Positions 60,258 to 64,000 of a stretch of DNA of 64,000 nucleotides are shown piece after piece. Each line of letters begins with the position of its first letter. Within the stretch, counting starts at the first letter, position 1. The position numbers were made by a program, and so were the translations under genes. The notes beneath the pieces were generated by a model. It did no database searches. It was given only the letters and a program-made list of their open reading frames with translations, and was not told the DNA's origin. Origin of the DNA: Clostridia bacterium (GTDB lineage Bacteria > Bacillota > Clostridia > Oscillospirales > Acutalibacteraceae); assembly GCA_017521925.1 (NCBI GenBank), contig JAFXBG010000018.1, positions 1 to 64,000 of the forward strand, written 5' to 3'.

Positions 60258-61127
60258 TCAGACAACTTGTGCACCGTTAGAAACAGGCACAGTTAACCAG
60301 ACCTTAGAATAGGTCTCCTTAAGTTTATCTACACATTTCTGTGCTTTACGTTCGTTTCTGAATATAGCGAAGACAGCAGAACCTGAGCCGCTCATAGCAG
60401 CACCAAGAGCTTTACAGTCATACATTGTTTTCTTGACTTTGTTTATATCCTGAAGATTAAGCACCTCTTCAAAATCGTTATGAAGTGCTGAACTTATTCC
60501 TGCAAGGTCGCCTCCGTAAAGAAGCTGTTTACAAAAATCGGTATAGTTGAATTTGATGCCTGTTCTGCTATCTGCCAAAGCATAGGCTTCCCTGGTAGAA
60601 ACAGAAATCTCAGGCTTTACAATAACAATATGACATTTGGGCATAGAACGCACCTTATTAAGTGTAGTGCCTGTGCCTGTAGCAAGCTTTGTACCGCCTA
60701 CAATACAAAAAGGAATATCAGAGCCAACCTTTGAACCTAATTCACAAAGTTCTTTATCAGATAAATGAGCGTCAAAAGCAATATTAAGAAGCCTGAGTGC
60801 AGCCGCACCGTCAGCACTGCCGCCTGCAAGACCTGCTTCACAAGGGATAATCTTTTCAATATAAAAAGATACACCGGTATTTTTAATGCCTGTTGATTTA
60901 AAGAAAGCATCAGCACATTTATAAACAATATTACGGCTGTCACAAGGTATTGAAGGGTCTGAGCAAGACAAAGTTATATCCTCATTATCAGTTAAGGTAA
61001 GCTCAACAGTATCAGCAAGAGATACCGATTGCATAAGCATAGCTACGTCGTGATATCCGTCAGCTCTTTTTCCTAAAATATCAAGTGTTAAGTTGATTTT
61101 TGCGGGGGCTGTGGCTTTAAAGGTCAT
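60258..61127 (-). CDS. ispE: 4-diphosphocytidyl-2-C-methyl-D-erythritol kinase
   Basis: IspE is the GHMP kinase of the non-mevalonate (MEP) isoprenoid route. The 289-residue protein has the N-terminal TAPAKINLTLDILGKRADGY, the glycine-rich ATP loop PCEAGLAGGSADGAAALRLL (about 92-111) and the C-terminal ALGAAMSGSGSAVFAIF. It starts 1 base after the aminotransferase stop. The genome therefore uses MEP-pathway isoprenoid synthesis, at least in part. Confidence 0.96.
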   Translation of the reverse strand: MTFKATAPAKINLTLDILGKRADGYHDVAMLMQSVSLADTVELTLTDNEDITLSCSDPSIPCDSRNIVYKCADAFFKSTGIKNTGVSFYIEKIIPCEAGLAGGSADGAAALRLLNIAFDAHLSDKELCELGSKVGSDIPFCIVGGTKLATGTGTTLNKVRSMPKCHIVIVKPEISVSTREAYALADSRTGIKFNYTDFCKQLLYGGDLAGISSALHNDFEEVLNLQDINKVKKTMYDCKALGAAMSGSGSAVFAIFRNERKAQKCVDKLKETYSKVWLTVPVSNGAQVV

Positions 61128-61128
61128 A

Positions 61129-62292
61129 TTAAAGCTCCTTTAAAAATTCTTCGATTCTTTTTAAAGCTTCTTTAAGGTGGTTAAGCGAATAGGAATATGA
61201 AACACGTACGTGACCTTCGCCACACTCACCGAAAGCATCACCGGGAACAACTGCAACCCCTTTTGCATTTAAAAGACGGGTACAGAATTCCTCTGAAGAA
61301 AGTCCTGTGGATTTAATTGAAGGGAAGCAATAAAAAGCACCCTTGGGTTCAAAGCAGGTAAGTCCCATTTCGTTGAATCTGCCTACCACAAGACGACGAC
61401 GCATTTCATAATCAGAACGCATTTCATCAATATCACTATCGCCGTTTCTGAGAGCCTCAATGGCCGCCCACTGGGCAGTTGTAGGTGCAGACATAATGCA
61501 GTACTGGTGAAGCTTTGTCATCTGCTCTAAAACAGGTGCAGGTCCTGCGGCATAGCCAAGACGCCAGCCTGTCATTGCATAAGCTTTAGAAAATCCGTTT
61601 ATTACCAATGTACGCTCTGACATACCTTCTAGAGAAGCAATAGAAACGTGATTCTGGCCATAGGTAAGTTCAGAGTAAATTTCGTCAGAAATTACAAAAA
61701 GGTCGTGCTTTTTTACTACCTCGGCAATAGCCTCTAAATCCTCTTTCTCCATTATTGCACCTGTGGGGTTGTTGGGATAAGAAAGGATTAATACCTTTGA
61801 CTTTGGTGTGATTGCAGCTTCAAGCTCATAAGGCTTTAGACGGAAGCTGTTTTCCGCCTTTGTATTAATAACCACAGGCTTTGCGCCAGTCATAGCAGTA
61901 AGAGGCTCGTAGCAAACAAAGGAAGGCTGATGAATTAAAACTTCATCATCTGGATTTGCAAGACAACGTATAGCAACATCCAAAGCCTCACTGCCGCCTA
62001 CTGTTACCAGAATCTGGGTATCAGGGTTATATGTAAGAGTATATTTTCTTTTAAGGAAATCTGCAATTTCGGTACGTAAGGTTTTGTAACCTCTGTTAGG
62101 AGTATACCAGGTCTTGCCTGATTTCAAGGACTCTATACCTGCTTGTCTGACGTGCCATGGAGTTCTGAAATCCGGCTCACCTACAGACAAGGATATAACA
62201 TCATCCATTTCGTTAACAATATCAAAAAACTTCCGAATTCCTGAAGGTTTGACAGAAGAAATTGTATTGTTTAAAAATCTTGTGTAATCCAT
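61129..62292 (-). CDS. PLP-dependent class I aminotransferase
   Basis: This 387-residue fold-type I aminotransferase is of the aspartate/alanine (AspC/PatA-like) group. PLP contacts are seen in VTVGGSEALDVAIRCL, LSYPNNPTGAIM (Asn), VISDEIYSELTYG (Asp, Tyr) and VINGFSKAYAMTGWRLGYA with the Schiff-base lysine. The C-terminal Arg is in GEGHVRVSYSYS. The longest frame begins with GTG at 62307, but the ATG at 62292 overlaps the Lrp stop codon as TGATG, so coupled translation from there is preferred. The exact amino acid is not known; the linked Lrp-type regulator suggests amino-acid control. Confidence 0.9.
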   Translation of the reverse strand: MDYTRFLNNTISSVKPSGIRKFFDIVNEMDDVISLSVGEPDFRTPWHVRQAGIESLKSGKTWYTPNRGYKTLRTEIADFLKRKYTLTYNPDTQILVTVGGSEALDVAIRCLANPDDEVLIHQPSFVCYEPLTAMTGAKPVVINTKAENSFRLKPYELEAAITPKSKVLILSYPNNPTGAIMEKEDLEAIAEVVKKHDLFVISDEIYSELTYGQNHVSIASLEGMSERTLVINGFSKAYAMTGWRLGYAAGPAPVLEQMTKLHQYCIMSAPTTAQWAAIEALRNGDSDIDEMRSDYEMRRRLVVGRFNEMGLTCFEPKGAFYCFPSIKSTGLSSEEFCTRLLNAKGVAVVPGDAFGECGEGHVRVSYSYSLNHLKEALKRIEEFLKEL

Positions 62293-62771
62293 CAATAATT
62301 CATACACCTTTCGTCGCTTATGTCCTCATCCTCTAAAACAACGCCGTCATCCTTATAACGTTTTAAGATAAAGTGAGTAGCAGTAGATAAAATTCCGTCT
62401 AATGCTGAAAGTTTACGGGAAACAAAAGCGGAAACCTCCTGGATTGTTTCACCCTTAACGATAATAGAAAGGTCGTAAGCACCTGCCATAAGATACACAC
62501 TTTCGACTTCATCAAAAGCCATAATACGCTTAGCAATTTCATCAAAACCGCTCTTTTTCTGAGGAGTAACCTTCAGCTCAATATAAGCGGTAACACCTGC
62601 ATCCTGAACTTTTTCATAGTTAACAAGGGCACGGTAACCTTTGATAATGCCGTCATCCTCGTACTTCTTAATACGTGCACGCACATAATCCTCGGGCTCG
62701 CCAAGCATTAATGCAAGCTCGGAAACTGAATACTCACTGTTGCGGGATAAAAGCTTTAAAAGTTTATCCAT
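62292..62771 (-). CDS. Lrp/AsnC family transcriptional regulator
   Basis: This 159-residue regulator has an N-terminal winged helix-turn-helix (SVSELALMLGEPEDYVRARI, DDGIIKGYRALVNYEK) and a C-terminal RAM/ligand-binding domain (YIELKVTPQKKSGFDEIAKR, VESVYLMAGAYDLSIIVKG). Lrp/AsnC proteins bind amino acids and form octamers. Its stop codon overlaps the aminotransferase start, so it probably controls that gene or its own operon in response to an amino acid. Confidence 0.93.
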   Translation of the reverse strand: MDKLLKLLSRNSEYSVSELALMLGEPEDYVRARIKKYEDDGIIKGYRALVNYEKVQDAGVTAYIELKVTPQKKSGFDEIAKRIMAFDEVESVYLMAGAYDLSIIVKGETIQEVSAFVSRKLSALDGILSTATHFILKRYKDDGVVLEDEDISDERCMNY

Positions 62772-62793
62772 AATATTTCCTCCAATATATTAG

Positions 62794-63282
62794 TTATGCT
62801 CTGCAAGCTGCCGCAGAGTCCGAAAAGCTTATAAGGTCAGCACAGATTGAAATTGCAAGAAGGCTGAGAATCTGTGCATCATCGTAAATCTCAAGGGTAT
62901 AGCGTCCGCTTTTGCCTGCCTCAGGCTTATGAAAAGCTAAAACCTTTGAGGACACATCGGTTATTTCAAAGGTACGGGTGAAAAGATTGCCTCTGAAAAA
63001 CAGTTTGACACCATGAACTTTAAGATATAATTCTGATGATTTATGTTTGACGGTTACCGCAAAGGCAGTGTCAACGGTTATAACATTATAGCCAATTGTA
63101 CCGCCAATTTCAGGAGTTGCAGAAATTTTAAAAGCACATCTGCCCTCTTCGGTAAATGCTTTAATCTTTCTGACTCCGCGGTTAGAGTTCCCCTCAATGG
63201 TAAAAAGCTTTTTTTCACGTTCATCATAAACTATAAAACGCGAACTCAAGCTGCTTGTGTCCCTTGTTAAAAGAAGCTTCAT
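62794..63282 (-). CDS. LURP-one-related (tubby-like fold) protein
   Basis: This 162-residue protein is not one I can name with certainty. The order of beta-strands (SSRFIVYDEREKKLFTIEGN, CAFKISATPEIGGTIGYNVI, SSELYLKVHGVKLFFRGNLF, KSGRYTLEIYDDAQILSLLA) and the final hydrophobic helix fit the LURP-one-related family, a small version of the tubby C-terminal barrel, often tied to membrane or lipid association. No signal peptide. It sits 16 bases after the O-antigen-ligase-like gene and before the Lrp gene. Confidence 0.65.
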   Translation of the reverse strand: MKLLLTRDTSSLSSRFIVYDEREKKLFTIEGNSNRGVRKIKAFTEEGRCAFKISATPEIGGTIGYNVITVDTAFAVTVKHKSSELYLKVHGVKLFFRGNLFTRTFEITDVSSKVLAFHKPEAGKSGRYTLEIYDDAQILSLLAISICADLISFSDSAAACRA

Positions 63283-63298
63283 TCAATCACCGTTATAC

Positions 63299-64000
63299 TC
63301 AGAATAATCTCTTGGGAACCTTAAGACCTGAAACCTCTACAGTTCCTCTGATAGTATATCCCAAATCTGTGGCATAACACGACATATAACCCAGAATTGC
63401 CCAGAAACTTGTAACAATAAAAGAAAGGTCAAATAAAATTGTACGTTCTATAAAGGCATAAACAAGATATGCCGCAAACAAACCAATCATACAAGGATAA
63501 ATAGAATAGGTCATAATACGACGCTGAACAAACCAAACCGGAAGTGTCATATTTAAGAAACGATACATAAACATTGCAAAAAGACCGAATCCGATTATTC
63601 CTGAAATAACCAAAACACCGATATAGCCGTTATGCATATCTGCAATAAAAACATTAGTAAGGTAATCGTCAGTAAAATAACTGCGTTTGCCGATTTCATC
63701 TACTATATGATTATAAAGGTCTCCCTTACCTACACCAAAAAGAGGATTTAGAAGCAATGATTTAAAACCTGCTCCCCATAAATCCAGACGGCTGTTAAGC
63801 CCGGAATCAGTAACAACATTAAAGAACGATCCCTTTGTAAGAGCATTAATATCAGCTTTGGAAAGCTCGCCATCGGGGCTTGAAAAAATAGCAACAACAA
63901 TTTTAAATGCTGCTCTTAATGCCATAAGCAGGCAAATAAGAAGAAAGCCTACCAATAAAAGTGCGAAAACACGCACAAGAATGCTTTTGAATGTCAGTTT
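63299..64000 (-). CDS. O-antigen ligase/polymerase family protein, partial
   Basis: The frame stays open to the window edge, so the N-terminal part of the protein lies outside. The visible 233 residues include several membrane helices and the conserved O-antigen ligase (Wzy_C) block: SRLDLWGAGFKSLLLNPLFG, GKGDLYNHIV and ADMHNGYIGVLVISGIIG, with the His-Asn of the family. Such proteins transfer or polymerise surface polysaccharide at the membrane. It probably acts in envelope or capsule polysaccharide assembly. Confidence 0.82.
   Translation of the reverse strand, partial: KLTFKSILVRVFALLLVGFLLICLLMALRAAFKIVVAIFSSPDGELSKADINALTKGSFFNVVTDSGLNSRLDLWGAGFKSLLLNPLFGVGKGDLYNHIVDEIGKRSYFTDDYLTNVFIADMHNGYIGVLVISGIIGFGLFAMFMYRFLNMTLPVWFVQRRIMTYSIYPCMIGLFAAYLVYAFIERTILFDLSFIVTSFWAILGYMSCYATDLGYTIRGTVEVSGLKVPKRLF

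Noticed and set aside
60231..60259. Ordinary sigma-A promoter for spoIIR
   Set aside because: TATAAT has no -35 at 16-18 bases (the TTGTCT upstream is 23 bases away); only the speculative sigma-F-like reading is kept, inside a finding.

Overview
The window is about 40% GC by eye and reads as chromosome of an endospore-forming, anaerobic, low-GC Gram-positive bacterium of the class Clostridia, most likely family Oscillospiraceae (Ruminococcaceae). Three things point there. There are sporulation genes (spoIIR, spoIIGA, sigE, spmA, spmB, a GerA/SpoVAF-type protein). Energy and fermentation genes are of anaerobic type (V-type ATPase, pyruvate formate-lyase). Two secreted dockerin proteins carry Thr-rich linkers and a starch-binding-like module. 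Dockerin, CBM26-like module and sporulation together resemble the amylosome-bearing Ruminococcus bromii group; that species-level idea is inference only. I see no phage, transposon, CRISPR array or obvious genomic island.

Layout. 1-145: tRNA-His (cut by the window edge) and tRNA-Arg behind a consensus promoter. 274-3858 (minus): prokaryotic RING/DUF2628 membrane protein, galU, and an ACT-domain/UPF0210 pair. 3939-6403 (plus): prfB and apgM. 6410-21571 (minus): one long, tightly packed run, starting at a promoter before ruvC: ruvCAB, glmM, an RNA methyltransferase, ecfA1-ecfA2-ecfT, truA, DUF5711, cvpA, pgsA, a ClpE-like unfoldase and a secreted dockerin protease. 21677-24863 (minus): pflB-pflA under a ZTP riboswitch with its terminator. 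24994-29913: sporulation and small orphan genes (GerA/SpoVAF-like, spmAB, AbrB-like regulator, dCMP deaminase, a lipoprotein, DUF2804). 29912-39775 (minus): an LCP-family enzyme and a complete nine-gene V-type ATPase operon. 40003-41605 (plus): spoIIGA-sigE. 41616-43604 (minus): a large acidic protein with MORN repeats. 43630-50964 (minus): nusB, TsaD-like, xseA, dnaE, pfkA. 50979-64000 (minus): O-antigen-ligase-like protein (partial), LURP-one-like protein, Lrp regulator, aminotransferase, ispE, spoIIR, addB, addA and a secreted dockerin esterase.

How the genes fit together. SpoIIR, SpoIIGA and pro-sigma-E form the signalling route that activates sigma-E in the mother cell; all three parts lie within 20 kb. 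RuvABC and AddAB handle double-strand-break repair and Holliday junctions. PflB makes formate, which feeds one-carbon folate metabolism, and ZTP signals shortage of that pool, so the riboswitch closes a sensible loop. The V-ATPase c-ring subunit carries the residues that bind sodium in the Enterococcus hirae enzyme.

Most of the window is ordinary core genome and I did not find a clearly new multi-gene system. The best leads are a hairpin that seems to hide the spoIIR ribosome-binding site while a candidate promoter lies inside it, the long-spacer spoIIG-type promoter, the matched pair of dockerin/CBM26-like enzymes embedded in housekeeping operons, the MORN protein beside sigE, and the prokaryotic RING membrane protein. 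Many start sites here were moved downstream of the longest reading frame, because the first in-frame GTG or TTG overlaps the Shine-Dalgarno sequence of a better-placed start.
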